From: Macrococcus epidermidis
Lineage (GTDB): Bacteria > Bacillota > Bacilli > Staphylococcales > Staphylococcaceae
Reading direction: 5' to 3'
DNA: 64,000 bases
Assembly (NCBI RefSeq): GCF_003259695.1
Contig: NZ_PZJH01000003.1
Span: 141,172 to 205,171, forward strand
Both the position numbers and the translations under genes were made by a program. The notes under the pieces were generated by a model, which had not been told where the DNA came from, did no database searches, and worked only from the letters and a program-made list of their open reading frames with translations. Numbering within the stretch: the first letter of the stretch is position 1; each line of letters begins with the position of its first letter. This document shows, one piece after another, positions 45,779 to 55,646 of this stretch.

Positions 45779-46808
45779 TATGAATCGATTTAATCAGAAT
45801 TTATTAGAAGAACTGATTAAATATTATTACAATGATACGGAAGAATTAATCATTTTCATCAATGCGGACAACTCAATTATTACGATGAATGATGCTGCTA
45901 AACGTGTACTAAATTACGAAAAGAATTTAGATGCGTTACTTGAAAGTTTTTGTTCAACTTGTATGGGTTATACGAATGAACATGCATTGATGACCTGTAT
46001 GAATTGTTTTATGAAAGAAGATAAAAATAATCAATCGTTTCAACTCTTTTTGAAGAATGAAATTGGAGAACCTGTTGCATACTCAGCATCTTTTGTAGTA
46101 CTTCAGAATGCACCAAATGTGAAAGTCCTTACATTACAAAATGTGTCGCCACAACTTAGAACGCAGAAGATGCTACATCAAAAAACAATCACAAAAAAAA
46201 TTATCAATGCACAAGAGAATGAAAGAAAAAGAATTTCTCGAGAATTGCATGATAGTGTAGTTCAGGAACTACTCAATGTTGTGGTTGATTTAAGATTGCT
46301 GAAATATAAAGATGATGAAGATAGAAATAAACATATACAGCTCATGGAAGGTTCGATGTCACGACTGATGAATGATATTCGGAATTTATCGCTTGAATTA
46401 CGCCCTTCCTCACTTGATGATCTCGGTCTCGTTGCAGCATTTCGCTCGCACTTCAAACAATTAGAGAAGAACTATGGCTTAGATGTCCAGTTTGATACAA
46501 ACATACAGTCAGAGCGTTTCTCAAATGAAATAGAAACTGCAGTTTACCGTATAACACAGGAAGCGATACTTAATGCTTTAAAATATGCAAATGTTGATGT
46601 GGTGAACGTATTAGTTCAAAAAGAAATAGATGAACTGATTGTAGAAATTAGTGACAATGGAGATGGATTTGAGATTGGACAGACACCTAAAGGCACAGGG
46701 CTAGGTTTATTTGGAATGCAGGAACGTGCAGAAATCGTGAACGGCTCTGTAAAAATTAACAGTGAGAAAGGTAAGGGGACTTTTGTAACACTCACCATTC
46801 CACTGTAG
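45768..46808 (+). CDS. nreB: Oxygen-sensing histidine kinase NreB
   Basis: A 346-residue cytoplasmic kinase. The PAS domain has four cysteines, Cys62, Cys65, Cys77 and Cys80 (CSTC-x11-CMNC), that bind the oxygen-labile 4Fe-4S cluster. The HisKA_3 helix has His161 in RELHDSVVQ, and the ATPase region has DNGDGF and GTGLGLFGM near 315. It autophosphorylates only without oxygen. GTG 45768 fits AAGGATG; ATG 45780 is too far from it. Confidence 0.94.
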   Translation: MSLSMNRFNQNLLEELIKYYYNDTEELIIFINADNSIITMNDAAKRVLNYEKNLDALLESFCSTCMGYTNEHALMTCMNCFMKEDKNNQSFQLFLKNEIGEPVAYSASFVVLQNAPNVKVLTLQNVSPQLRTQKMLHQKTITKKIINAQENERKRISRELHDSVVQELLNVVVDLRLLKYKDDEDRNKHIQLMEGSMSRLMNDIRNLSLELRPSSLDDLGLVAAFRSHFKQLEKNYGLDVQFDTNIQSERFSNEIETAVYRITQEAILNALKYANVDVVNVLVQKEIDELIVEISDNGDGFEIGQTPKGTGLGLFGMQERAEIVNGSVKINSEKGKGTFVTLTIPL

Positions 46809-46818
46809 GGGGAGTAAC

Positions 46819-47469
46819 ATGAAAATAGTAATTGCTGATGATCATGCGGTGGTCAGAACTGGTTTTTCCATGATTCTTAACTATCAGAAAGACATGGAAG
46901 TTGTTGCAACTGCTGCTGATGGATTAGAAGCATTTCAAGTTGTAGCAACACATAAACCGGATGTATTGATTATGGATTTAAGCATGCCACCAGGAGAATC
47001 TGGATTAATTGCAACCGGCAAAATTAAAGATGCCTTTCCTGATACTAAAATATTGATTCTTACGATGTATGATGATGATGAGTATTTATTTCACGTATTA
47101 AAGAATGGCGCCAATGGCTATATATTAAAAAATGCGCCGGATGAAGAACTCATTCAGGCAGTAAAGACAGTTTATGCTGGAGATACTTATATTGATCCGA
47201 AGATGGCAACCTCACTTGTTCATGAGCTCATTCATCATGATAGTGAATACTCAGCAAAAAATGATCACTTAAAAATACTATCTAAAAGAGAGTTAGAGAT
47301 TTTACCACTCATCGCTAAAGGCTATGGTAATAAAGAGATTGCAGAGATGCTTTTTGTATCTGTAAAGACAGTCGAAGCACATAAGGCAAGAATCATGGAT
47401 AAGTTGAGTTTAAAGTCAAAGCCTGAACTAGTAGAATATGCTTTAAAGAAAAAATTATTAGATTTTTAG
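46819..47469 (+). CDS. nreC: Response regulator NreC
   Basis: A 216-residue NarL/LuxR-type regulator. The receiver has Asp53 in IMDLSMPP and Lys in LKNAPDEE. The C-terminal helix-turn-helix (about 150-210) has [25 protein letters not shown]. Phosphorylated NreC activates nar genes, here very likely through the dyads before narG and narT. GGGGGAG precedes ATG. Confidence 0.95.
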   Translation: MKIVIADDHAVVRTGFSMILNYQKDMEVVATAADGLEAFQVVATHKPDVLIMDLSMPPGESGLIATGKIKDAFPDTKILILTMYDDDEYLFHVLKNGANGYILKNAPDEELIQAVKTVYAGDTYIDPKMATSLVHELIHHDSEYSAKNDHLKILSKRELEILPLIAKGYGNKEIAEMLFVSVKTVEAHKARIMDKLSLKSKPELVEYALKKKLLDF

Positions 47470-47480
47470 GACGTGTAGAT

Positions 47481-47987
47481 ATGCAACAATTCCAGACGAA
47501 GATGAAAGCATTACGCATATTAGAAAATGAGCATATGCTCATTAGAAGTTTAATGCATGAATGGTTTAGTGAAATGCAAATTGTTAAAACATGCGCACCG
47601 CTCGCGCGTTTTGAACATGTAAACAACATACGTAAATTGATAACAGCATTCATTCCTGTATTGATTAAACATCAGGAAAAAGAATCACGCTTCTTCTTTC
47701 CAATCCTGGGTTCATATATCGGAACAGATCAAGGTCCGATTATTACGATAGAAGCAGAACATGATGAGATGATGCAGTACTTTGATCACTTTTTAGAAGT
47801 GACGAAAATAATGAACTACGAAGTAGATGACATCCCTTTAATCATGCAGGATTTAAATGAAGGATATGAAATCTGTATGGTACATATGTATAAAGAGGAA
47901 AATGTACTGTTTCCGATGGCAGAAAAAGTATTCAAGATTAAGGATGAAGATTTGCTGCTGGAAGTCGTAAATACAAAAATATTATAA
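47481..47987 (+). CDS. Hemerythrin-like protein of the nre operon
   Basis: A 168-residue four-helix protein. Metal-ligand-type motifs are in order: LENEHMLIRSLMHEW near 13-27, LIKHQEKESRFFFP near 58-71, AEHDEMMQYFDHF near 93-105, and MVHMYKEENVLFPMAE near 132-147. This HHE pattern suggests a di-iron centre that could bind oxygen or nitric oxide. It starts 11 bases after nreC and is followed by a terminator, so it belongs to the nar-nre transcript. It may protect or tune the Nre system; that is inference. Confidence 0.8.
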   Translation: MQQFQTKMKALRILENEHMLIRSLMHEWFSEMQIVKTCAPLARFEHVNNIRKLITAFIPVLIKHQEKESRFFFPILGSYIGTDQGPIITIEAEHDEMMQYFDHFLEVTKIMNYEVDDIPLIMQDLNEGYEICMVHMYKEENVLFPMAEKVFKIKDEDLLLEVVNTKIL

Positions 47988-47993
47988 GTATAG

Positions 47994-48023
47994 AACGCAG
48001 AATAATTATTATTCTGCGTTTTT
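47994..48023 (+). terminator. Terminator of the nar-nre unit
   Basis: AACGCAGAATAA (47994-48005) pairs with TTATTCTGCGTT (48009-48020), then TTTT. Confidence 0.88.
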
Positions 48024-48044
48024 AATTTTATACTGTACAACATA

Positions 48045-48109
48045 TAGGGAAACTTACCTCATCATAGGGGAAATCCCCAATTATCTACGTACATAAAAAG
48101 CCTTAAAAT
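48045..48109 (+). promoter_or_regulatory. narT promoter with paired NreC-like boxes
   Basis: TAGGGAAACTTACCTC (48045) and the better dyad TAGGGGAAATCCCCAA (48065-48080) start 20 bases apart, as before narG. A TAAAAT -10 lies at 48104-48109, at nearly the same distance from the second box as in narG (about 32 bases from the dyad centre). Confidence 0.72.
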
Positions 48110-48154
48110 AAGTTTGTATAAAAAATCACAAACTTATGAAAAAGGGTGAAACGT

Positions 48155-49312
48155 ATGAACAAAGCATCAGGTAAAGTGCAGTTAACGCTTCAAACGTTCA
48201 GTTTATTAGCTGGATTTATGGCATGGACAATTATCGCACCATTATTACCATTTATGTCTCAGGACTTCTCAATTCCTGAAAGTCAGAAAGCAATTATTTT
48301 AGCGATACCAGTTATTTTAGGGTCTGTATTACGTATTCCATTAGGATATTATGCAAATTTAATCGGTGCACGAAAAGTATTTTTAGGAGCATTTATATTC
48401 CTGCTCATTCCTGTATTTTTACTTAGTATGGCGCAATCCACTACAATGTTAATGATTGCTGGTCTATTTTTAGGGGTTGGGGGAGCAATCTTCTCAGTAG
48501 GTGTAACAAGTGTTCCAAAATATTTCCCTAAAGAAAAGCATGGTCTTGCTAACGGAATTTACGGTATGGGTAACATCGGTACTGCAGTATCAGCGTTTGC
48601 TGCACCACCTTTAGCAAATGCGATTGGCTGGAGCAATACAGTAAAATCATATTTAATCGTTATGGCATTATTTGCATTACTTAATTTCTTATTCGGTGAT
48701 AAAGACGAACCGAAAGTTAAACAACCATTGATGGATCAGATAAAAGGCGTATTGCCGGAGTATAAACTATACTTATTAAGCTTCTGGTACTTTATCACTT
48801 TCGGCTCTTTCGTAGCATTCGGATTATTCTTACCGAACTTTTTAGTTAATAACTTTGGTTTAGATAAAGTTGATGCTGGTATTCGTACAGGTACATTTAT
48901 CGCAATAGCAACGTTATTACGTCCAATCGGAGGTGTGCTTGGTGATAAGCTACGTGCAATGGATGTATTAAAAGTTGTATTTGTCGGACTAATCATTGGT
49001 GCAGCAATGCTTTCTATAAATCATCAAATCTTCTTCTTTACTGCAGGATGTTTAATCATCTCTGCGTGTGCTGGTTTAGGTAATGGTCTGATTTTTAAAT
49101 TAGCACCGACTTATTATTCTAAACAGGCTGGTATTGTAAACGGTATCGTATCGATGATGGGTGGTTTAGGTGGTTTCTTCCCACCGTTAGTAATCGCATT
49201 TTGTGCAGCAAGCTTTGGTACGAATAAACCAGCTTTCGCTTTCCTTGCAGTGTTTGGTATAATTGCCTTAATAACAATGTTCTGGATGGATAAAAAAGAA
49301 GGCAGAAAGTAA
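48155..49312 (+). CDS. narT: Nitrate transporter NarT
   Basis: A 385-residue MFS protein of the nitrate/nitrite porter family with 12 helices. [32 protein letters not shown] near 105-136 is the nitrate signature region, and the second one ([16 protein letters not shown]) is near 325. It imports nitrate, and perhaps exports nitrite, for the cytoplasmic NarG site. ATG 48155 follows AAAGGGTG. No terminator lies before moeB, 18 bases on. Confidence 0.93.
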   Translation: MNKASGKVQLTLQTFSLLAGFMAWTIIAPLLPFMSQDFSIPESQKAIILAIPVILGSVLRIPLGYYANLIGARKVFLGAFIFLLIPVFLLSMAQSTTMLMIAGLFLGVGGAIFSVGVTSVPKYFPKEKHGLANGIYGMGNIGTAVSAFAAPPLANAIGWSNTVKSYLIVMALFALLNFLFGDKDEPKVKQPLMDQIKGVLPEYKLYLLSFWYFITFGSFVAFGLFLPNFLVNNFGLDKVDAGIRTGTFIAIATLLRPIGGVLGDKLRAMDVLKVVFVGLIIGAAMLSINHQIFFFTAGCLIISACAGLGNGLIFKLAPTYYSKQAGIVNGIVSMMGGLGGFFPPLVIAFCAASFGTNKPAFAFLAVFGIIALITMFWMDKKEGRK

Positions 49313-49330
49313 CGGAATTGAGGGGTAGTC

Positions 49331-50326
49331 ATGACAAGATACGATAGACAAATAAAGTTTTACGGGATTGGTGAAAGTGGTCAATCATTCATCGAAAATG
49401 CTACAGTAGGTATTGTTGGGTGCGGTGCATTAGGTACACACTTAGCAGAATCTATTGCAAGAAGCGGCGTAAAAAAAATTGTTATCGTCGATCGTGACTA
49501 TGTCGAAGTTTCAAACTTGCAACGTCAATCACTTTTTAAAGAATCAGATGCTGAACTGAGCACGCCTAAAGTTGTGGCATGTGAACGAGAACTAAAGAGT
49601 ATACGCAGTGATTTAGAACTTGAAACTTATATAGCACATTGTGATGCGTCGCTTCTTGAAGCGGCGTTTTTGCAATGTGATTGTATATTAGATGCGACGG
49701 ATAACTTTGAAACGCGATTGGTTATCAATGATTTTAGTTATAAATATAATATACCGTGGATTTATGGTGCATGTGTAGAATCCACATACGTTGCCTGTCC
49801 ATTTATTCCGGGTGTAACACCATGCTTTAACTGTGTAATGGGTATACTTCCTGTAATGAACAGAACATGTGACACTGTAGGAATTATAGAGCCTGCAGTG
49901 AATCTTGCGACAAGCTATCAAATGATGTATTGTATGAAAATTTTAAGTAAAACACCATTTGATGCGAAACTCATATTCGGAGATGTATGGCAGATGGATC
50001 ATACAGCTTTGAAGTTCTCTAAAATGTTCAATGAAAAATGTACAACATGTGGAGACGATAAGACGTTTCCTAATCTATTGTTTAAGCAAACGGAAACGAT
50101 GCTTTGCGGACGAGATACAGTACAATTTATGACGTTAAACTTCAATGAAGAGGAGCTTATTCGTCATTTAGAAGAACAACATATTATGTATAATATAAAT
50201 CCTTATTTCATAAGGTTTAAGTTTATGGATCGACCTATGATATGGTTTAAAGGTGGCAGGTTATTGATTCATGAAGTGAAGACAGTCAATGAAGCTAAAA
50301 AAATCTATCATCAGTTATTTGGGTAG
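49331..50326 (+). CDS. moeB: Molybdopterin synthase sulfurylase MoeB
   Basis: A 331-residue E1-like enzyme. Nucleotide loop GCGALGTH near 31, NLQRQSLF near 60, DATDNFETR near 119, and zinc ligands CFNC and CTTC. It adenylates the C-terminal Gly-Gly of MoaD so that it can be reloaded with sulfur. It resembles the ThiF paralogue at 21361 along its whole length, so context (moaD, moaE nearby) decides the name. GAGGGGT precedes ATG. It is in the narT transcript. Confidence 0.88.
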   Translation: MTRYDRQIKFYGIGESGQSFIENATVGIVGCGALGTHLAESIARSGVKKIVIVDRDYVEVSNLQRQSLFKESDAELSTPKVVACERELKSIRSDLELETYIAHCDASLLEAAFLQCDCILDATDNFETRLVINDFSYKYNIPWIYGACVESTYVACPFIPGVTPCFNCVMGILPVMNRTCDTVGIIEPAVNLATSYQMMYCMKILSKTPFDAKLIFGDVWQMDHTALKFSKMFNEKCTTCGDDKTFPNLLFKQTETMLCGRDTVQFMTLNFNEEELIRHLEEQHIMYNINPYFIRFKFMDRPMIWFKGGRLLIHEVKTVNEAKKIYHQLFG

Positions 50327-50337
50327 GAGGAAATTCA

Positions 50338-50844
50338 ATGCATAACGAACATGATAATATCGAGCGTAAAGCATTAAAAGTTGCAGTAATAACGGTGAGT
50401 GATACCCGTGACTTTGATACAGATAAAGGTGGCAAAGCAGTGATTCAGCATTTAGCTGATATAAATATCTCTGTCGATAAAGCCTACTATTCAATCGTAA
50501 AAGACGATCAGGCGGAAATTCGAAAGGAGATTCAACATCTTTTACACGAGAAAGTAGATGCGATTATTACAACTGGTGGAACGGGAATTGCGAAGCGCGA
50601 TGTAACGATAGAAGTGGTGAAATCAGTCATCGATAAAGAAATGGAAGGTTTCGGAGAGATTTTCAGATTTTTAAGTTATACAGAAGATGTAGGACCGCGG
50701 GCGATTCTTTCACGTGCCATTTGTGGTACGAAAGATAACACGGTCATCTTCTCAATTCCTGGTTCGGTCGGTGCTGTAAATTTAGCAATGAAGAAGCTCA
50801 TTACACAACAGATTCATCATATTGTGCATGAGCTAACAAAATAA
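50338..50844 (+). CDS. mogA: Molybdopterin adenylyltransferase (MogA/MoaB family)
   Basis: A 168-residue MoCF-domain protein. TVSDTRDFDTDKGG near 19-32, ITTGGTGIAKRD near 78-89 and FSIPGSVGAVNLAM near 140-153 form the molybdopterin site. It adenylates molybdopterin before Mo insertion by MoeA. AGGAGG precedes ATG. Its stop codon directly abuts the stop codon of the convergent moaC without a terminator. Bacilli often call this gene moaB. Confidence 0.9.
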   Translation: MHNEHDNIERKALKVAVITVSDTRDFDTDKGGKAVIQHLADINISVDKAYYSIVKDDQAEIRKEIQHLLHEKVDAIITTGGTGIAKRDVTIEVVKSVIDKEMEGFGEIFRFLSYTEDVGPRAILSRAICGTKDNTVIFSIPGSVGAVNLAMKKLITQQIHHIVHELTK

Positions 50845-51321
50845 TTAACGTTTAAAATCGCCATTTTTTCCGCCAGATTTTGACGCTAAATATGTCGGTC
50901 CGATAATCATACCTTTATCGACTGCTTTAGTCATATCATAGATTGTCAACGCTGTGGCGCTTGCTCCAGTTAATGCTTCCATTTCTACACCAGTCTGACC
51001 GGTTGTTTTAACAGTGCAAGCAATCAGTATTTCGTAACCATCTGTTGTATCCCATTCAAATGCAATATCGATACCACTCAAATTAAGCGGATGACACATT
51101 GGAATAATTTGTGCGGTGTTTTTGGCAGCCATAATACCTGCAACTTGTGCAACGCCAAGCACATCGCCTTTTTTATTTGTATGGTTGATAATCTGATCGT
51201 AAATGATTTCATTTACTTTGATTGAACTTTTAGCGACTGCAGTGCGCGTAGAAATTTGTTTATCCGAAACATCTACCATCTTAGCTCTACCTTGTTCATT
51301 AAAGTGAGTCAATTCGCTCAT
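50845..51321 (-). CDS. moaC: Cyclic pyranopterin monophosphate synthase MoaC
   Basis: A 158-residue Moa[19 protein letters not shown] near 74-91 and [28 protein letters not shown] near 110-137 are the active-site blocks, with DMTKAVDK carrying the catalytic Lys and Asp. It completes the first step of molybdopterin synthesis started by MoaA. AAAGGAAG precedes ATG. It is the only cluster gene on the minus strand and diverges from moeA with 65 bases between them. Confidence 0.94.
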   Translation of the reverse strand: MSELTHFNEQGRAKMVDVSDKQISTRTAVAKSSIKVNEIIYDQIINHTNKKGDVLGVAQVAGIMAAKNTAQIIPMCHPLNLSGIDIAFEWDTTDGYEILIACTVKTTGQTGVEMEALTGASATALTIYDMTKAVDKGMIIGPTYLASKSGGKNGDFKR

Positions 51322-51386
51322 AGAATTACTTCCTTTCCTATATACTTATATTAATCATACTACAATTTTAGAGCGGGAGGATATAT

Positions 51387-52634
51387 ATGTTAGAGAAAAG
51401 AACACCAATACCTGTTAGTGAAGCAATTGAGAAATGTATCAAAAATGCCAAGGAAAAAGAAGTTAAAGATATTAACTATCTTGACAGTTTAAATTATGTT
51501 TTAGCAGAAGATATCATCGCGACTTATGATATACCGATGTTTAATAAGTCTCCATATGATGGCTTTGCAATTCGTAGTGAAGCAAGTGCTGGAGCGAGCG
51601 GAGACAATCGCGTCGCTTTTAATGTAGTTGACCATATTGGGGCTGGTAGTGTAAGTGAGAAATCACTCAAAAATAATGAAGCAGTACGCATTATGACAGG
51701 TGCTGAAATTCCTGCAGGTGCTGATGCGGTGGTAATGCTTGAACAAACTGTAGCAACAGAAGATGGGTTTACTTTAAGAAAGCCATTTACAAGTGGTGAG
51801 AACATTTCATTCCAGGGTGAAGAGTGCAAAAAAGGCGATACTATCCTGAAGCGAGGTACGTTCATTAATGCTGGAGTGATTGCGGTACTAGCAACCTTTT
51901 CTTATGCAACAGTGAAGGTATATCAAAAGCCGTCAGTAGCAATCATCGCAACAGGAAGCGAGCTTATTGACATCGATGAAGAGCTATTACCCGGAAAAAT
52001 AAGAAACTCAAACGGCCCGATGATTATGGGGTTATGTAAAGAGATGAATATCGAAGTCCTCAATTATCATGTAAAAGCGGATGATTACGAAACGCTTTTT
52101 AATGCAGTGCGTAATGCATATCAAAATCATGACATCGTTATAACGACTGGCGGTGTGAGTGTAGGGGACTTTGATTATATGCCGCAAATTTATAAAGATT
52201 TAACAACTGATGTATTGTTTAATAAAATTGCGATGCGACCAGGTAGTGTAACGACAGTAGCAGTAAAAGAAAATAAATTCTTATTCGGGTTATCGGGTAA
52301 TCCAAGCGCATGCTATACAGGATTTGAATTGTATACACGTCCAGTGATACGTGTGATGCTAGGTGAAAGGGAAGTTTACCCAACGTTTGTAAAAGCAAAA
52401 TTATCCGAAGATTTTACGAAAGCTAACCCTTTCACGCGTTTTATACGTGCGGATTTAGACTATAGAACGATGACTGTAAAACCAAGTGGTTTCAATAAAA
52501 GTAACGCAGTAATAGCAATTGCTACGAGCAATAGTATGATTATACTGCCGGGTGGTACGAGAGGATTTGTTGCAGGTGATACGGTTGATGTATTAGTGAA
52601 TAGATTGTCGCCATCAGACGGTGTCCCATGGTAA
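51387..52634 (+). CDS. moeA: Molybdopterin molybdenumtransferase MoeA
   Basis: A 415-residue three-domain protein. DIPMFNKSPYDGFAI near 48-62, MTGAEIPAGADAVVMLEQ near 104-121, the MoCF domain with TTGGVSVGDFDYMP near 252-265, and the C-terminal beta domain are visible. It inserts molybdate into adenylated molybdopterin. GGGAGG precedes ATG. It overlaps mobB by 7 bases and begins the moeA-mobB-moaE-moaD-mobA-moaA operon. Confidence 0.94.
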   Translation: MLEKRTPIPVSEAIEKCIKNAKEKEVKDINYLDSLNYVLAEDIIATYDIPMFNKSPYDGFAIRSEASAGASGDNRVAFNVVDHIGAGSVSEKSLKNNEAVRIMTGAEIPAGADAVVMLEQTVATEDGFTLRKPFTSGENISFQGEECKKGDTILKRGTFINAGVIAVLATFSYATVKVYQKPSVAIIATGSELIDIDEELLPGKIRNSNGPMIMGLCKEMNIEVLNYHVKADDYETLFNAVRNAYQNHDIVITTGGVSVGDFDYMPQIYKDLTTDVLFNKIAMRPGSVTTVAVKENKFLFGLSGNPSACYTGFELYTRPVIRVMLGEREVYPTFVKAKLSEDFTKANPFTRFIRADLDYRTMTVKPSGFNKSNAVIAIATSNSMIILPGGTRGFVAGDTVDVLVNRLSPSDGVPW

Positions 52635-53131
52635 AAATATTACAAGTAGTAGGATATAAAAAAAGTGGCAAGACAACAACAATGAATACAATGATTCATT
52701 TATTAAAGTCTAAAGGATTAACAGTTGCTGTTATTAAACATCATGGAGACAAAAATGGTGACGAAATAGATATACCTAAATCACGTGATCACATTACTTA
52801 TATGGAAAGTGGTGCTGATGAGAGCATCGTACAAGGTTATCAATATTTACACAAACTGATAAAACAAGAAGATATAGATGTGCTGAATAACTTAGAGTAT
52901 ATTATTCAGCACGAAGTTACTTCTCAACCGGATGTAATCCTTATAGAAGGTTATAAGCAGGCAAACTATGATAAAATAGTATTATTTAAATCGACTGAAG
53001 ATGAGTTGGATTTAAAAAGATTAAACAATATAAAGTTAATGATTGATACTTCAAAAGATCAACAGGAATGCACTGCAATGATAAAAACATTTATAAACAA
53101 ATGGGTGGATGATACACGTGAAACAATTTGA
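52628..53131 (+). CDS. mobB: Molybdopterin-guanine dinucleotide biosynthesis protein MobB
   Basis: A 167-residue P-loop GTP-binding protein. Walker A GYKKSGKTTTM is near 8-18, the hallmark VIKHHGDKNGDEIDIPKSRDH is split near 34-54, and LIEGYKQ is near 101. It assists MobA in guanylation of the cofactor. It overlaps moeA and moaE. Confidence 0.92.
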   Translation: MVKILQVVGYKKSGKTTTMNTMIHLLKSKGLTVAVIKHHGDKNGDEIDIPKSRDHITYMESGADESIVQGYQYLHKLIKQEDIDVLNNLEYIIQHEVTSQPDVILIEGYKQANYDKIVLFKSTEDELDLKRLNNIKLMIDTSKDQQECTAMIKTFINKWVDDTRETI

Positions 53132-53558
53132 AGTTGTAACGATGCCAATCGATGTTGAGCATTATAGAAAGATGACTGTAACACCGTATCAAGGCGCAGT
53201 TTGTGTATTTACAGGCATTGTCCGTGAATGGACGCAAGGTGTTAAAACAGAGTATTTAGAGTATGAAGCATATATTCCGATGGCCGAGAAAAAGCTCGCA
53301 CAAATCGGTAAAGAAATTAATGAGAAGTGGCCAGGAACAATCGTCAGTATTGCACATCGCATCGGAAATTTGCAAGTGTCAGAAATTGCCGTTGTAATCT
53401 GTGTGTCTAGTCCGCATCGTAAAGACAGTTATGCTGCGAATGAATACGCAATCGAACGTATAAAAGAAGTTGTTCCAATCTGGAAAAAAGAAATTTGGGA
53501 AGACGGAGAAGAATGGATTGGTGGTCAACGCGGATACCATCCAAATTACAAAGGGTGA
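53118..53558 (+). CDS. moaE: Molybdopterin synthase large subunit MoaE
   Basis: A 146-residue MoaE with GAVCVFTGIVREWTQG near 27-42, LEYEAYIPMAEKKL, HRIGNLQVSE near 78, SSPHRKDSYAANEYAIERIK near 94-113 and the catalytic Lys in IWKKEIWEDG near 120. It converts the pyranopterin to molybdopterin with MoaD sulfur. GTG 53118 gives MKQFEVV, the usual N-terminus; ATG 53109 abuts the GGGTGG site. Confidence 0.93.
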   Translation: MKQFEVVTMPIDVEHYRKMTVTPYQGAVCVFTGIVREWTQGVKTEYLEYEAYIPMAEKKLAQIGKEINEKWPGTIVSIAHRIGNLQVSEIAVVICVSSPHRKDSYAANEYAIERIKEVVPIWKKEIWEDGEEWIGGQRGYHPNYKG

Positions 53559-53563
53559 TATAG

Positions 53564-53797
53564 ATGAAAATATTATATTTTGCACATATTAAAGCTAAAG
53601 TAAATCGTTCTCAAGATGAGTTTATATTTACTGAGCCTATTTCAGTAAATGATTTGAAAGCACACTTAGGAAAGACATATCCAAACATTCAAGGCGAAAG
53701 CTATCAAATAGCTGTGAATGAGGAATTTGTTAAGGATGACGAAATAATTCATAACCACGATATTGTTGCACTCATCCCGCCAGTAAGTGGTGGTTAG
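53564..53797 (+). CDS. moaD: Molybdopterin synthase small subunit MoaD
   Basis: A 77-residue ubiquitin-like sulfur carrier ending in PPVSGG. The terminal Gly-Gly is adenylated by MoeB and then carries the thiocarboxylate used by MoaE. AAAGGGTGAT precedes ATG. mobA starts at the next base after the stop. Confidence 0.94.
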   Translation: MKILYFAHIKAKVNRSQDEFIFTEPISVNDLKAHLGKTYPNIQGESYQIAVNEEFVKDDEIIHNHDIVALIPPVSGG

Positions 53798-54430
53798 ATG
53801 ATAGGAGTTATTCTTGCAGGTGGTAAATCTTCTCGTTTTGGAAGTCATAAATCGCTCTATCCACTTGATGAGCAACCATTCTATGAACATGTTTATCATG
53901 CAATGATTGAAAGTGGTATAGAGCGAATTGTATTGAGTTCAAATAAGATGTTATCGCAATATTTTATAGATGATATAAAGATGCGTCAACTTGATATTGA
54001 AGTGATTGTTGATGAAGTATCTTATAAAGAATGTGGACCATTATCAGGTATTTATGCTGTAATGCATGCAATACCAGATGAAGACTATTGTGTAATTTCT
54101 GTTGATACACCTTTTGTCACTCCGGTTGCAATTCGGTACTTAATTGAAATGGCGGGTATACACAATAGGTCAAATGCTGTCTTATATCAAGACAATGAGC
54201 AAATACACAGAACGATAGCCGTCTATCGTTATGCGTTATTACCAATCGTAAAAGAATCACTTGATGCTGGAAGACTTGCATTAAAAGAATTGACGCAGCA
54301 AAGTACAACATTGATTCATATTAACCGCATTAACAGCACGCCGTTTTGGTATGAAAATATCAATACTAAAGAAGATTTAAAACGTGTCCTCAAATTAAGG
54401 AGTGGATATTATGGGGCAAATAACAGATAA
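53798..54430 (+). CDS. mobA: Molybdenum cofactor guanylyltransferase MobA
   Basis: A 210-residue nucleotidyltransferase. The N-terminal [13 protein letters not shown] (6-18) binds [18 protein letters not shown] near 74-88 and the metal-binding SVDTPFV near 102 follow. It attaches GMP to the molybdenum cofactor to give the dinucleotide form needed by NarG. The site GTGGTGG is within moaD. It overlaps moaA by about 20 bases. Confidence 0.92.
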   Translation: MIGVILAGGKSSRFGSHKSLYPLDEQPFYEHVYHAMIESGIERIVLSSNKMLSQYFIDDIKMRQLDIEVIVDEVSYKECGPLSGIYAVMHAIPDEDYCVISVDTPFVTPVAIRYLIEMAGIHNRSNAVLYQDNEQIHRTIAVYRYALLPIVKESLDAGRLALKELTQQSTTLIHINRINSTPFWYENINTKEDLKRVLKLRSGYYGANNR

Positions 54431-55421
54431 ATTAGGGCGTCCGATCCGCGACCTTAGAATTTCAGTAACGGACCGTTGTAATTTTAGATGCACATATTGT
54501 ATGCCGAAAGAAATATTTGGTGATGACTACGTGTTCCTCCCCAAAGATGAGTTACTTTCATTTGAAGAACTTGTGAGGTTAGCGAAAATTTATGCTAAGT
54601 TAGGTGTGAAAAAGATTCGCATTACAGGTGGGGAACCTTTATTACGTCGAGATTTGGCGCTTCTAATCGAGGAACTTAACAAGATTGAAGGCATTGAAGA
54701 TATTGGTCTTACGACGAATGGTCTACTATTAAAAAAACATGGCAAAGCTTTATATGATGCTGGATTACGTCGCATCAATGTATCGCTTGATGCATTAGAT
54801 GAATCATTTGAAGCGATCAATGGGCGTGGTATTAAAGCAACCCAAATATTAGAACAAATTGATTATGCGATCTCAATCGGTCTGAAAGTGAAGATGAATA
54901 TGGTCATTCAAAAAGGTTTAAATGATGATCAGATGATACCGATGGTGCAATATTTTAAAGAAAAGAAAATAACATTACGTTTTATTGAATTCATGGATGT
55001 AGGTAATGATAACGGATGGAATTTTGATAAAGTCATCTCAAAAAAAGAGATGATTGAAGTCATTTCCAAAGCGTTTGACATTCAACCAGAAGCTCCAAAG
55101 TATTTCGGAGAAGTAGCAAAGTATTATACGCATGATAATGGTGCAAAACTTGGATTTATTACGAGTGTTTCTGAGTCGTTCTGTTCAACTTGTACGCGTG
55201 CACGTTTAAGTTCCGACGGTAAGATATTCGGTTGTCTTTTTGCGACAGATGGATATGATATCAAATCGTTTATGAGAAGCGGTGTCAGCGATGAAGCGCT
55301 TGAAACGAAACTTACTCAACTGTGGAACAATCGAAGTGATCGTTATTCAGATGAACGTACTGAAGAAACAGTGAAAAATAGAAAGAAGAAAAAAATCAAT
55401 ATGAATTATATCGGTGGATAA
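54411..55421 (+). CDS. moaA: GTP 3',8-cyclase MoaA
   Basis: A 336-residue radical SAM enzyme. The SAM cluster is CNFRCTYC (Cys23, 27, 30). [11 protein letters not shown] follows, and the second cluster is [18 protein letters not shown] near 261-278. The C-terminal Gly-Gly is intact. It converts GTP to the cyclic precursor used by MoaC. AAGGAG precedes ATG 54411; an in-frame GTG at 54402 overlaps the site. Confidence 0.94.
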   Translation: MGQITDKLGRPIRDLRISVTDRCNFRCTYCMPKEIFGDDYVFLPKDELLSFEELVRLAKIYAKLGVKKIRITGGEPLLRRDLALLIEELNKIEGIEDIGLTTNGLLLKKHGKALYDAGLRRINVSLDALDESFEAINGRGIKATQILEQIDYAISIGLKVKMNMVIQKGLNDDQMIPMVQYFKEKKITLRFIEFMDVGNDNGWNFDKVISKKEMIEVISKAFDIQPEAPKYFGEVAKYYTHDNGAKLGFITSVSESFCSTCTRARLSSDGKIFGCLFATDGYDIKSFMRSGVSDEALETKLTQLWNNRSDRYSDERTEETVKNRKKKKINMNYIGG

Positions 55422-55500
55422 TTTTATTTCCTATACTAATATAATTTTTAGAATATATGCAATTTGATTGTATAGTGTTTAACTGCTTATTAATAATAGT

Positions 55501-55544
55501 AAAATAGCATTTGGTCTGTTTTTAAGACTAGGTGCTATTTTTTA
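55501..55544 (+). terminator. Terminator of the moe-moa operon
   Basis: AAAATAGCA (55501-55509) pairs with TGCTATTTT (55533-55541), with an inner GGTCT/AGACT stem, then a T-run. The 80 bases before it, after the moaA stop, hold nothing I recognise. Confidence 0.75.
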
Positions 55545-55646
55545 TGTTTTATTATTTGGATTAAACGTTTATAATAGTTAAGTAAAGACTTTTTGTAACT
55601 GATTAGGGAATACTGGCTTCATTATTATTTTATTTAGAGGTGACCT

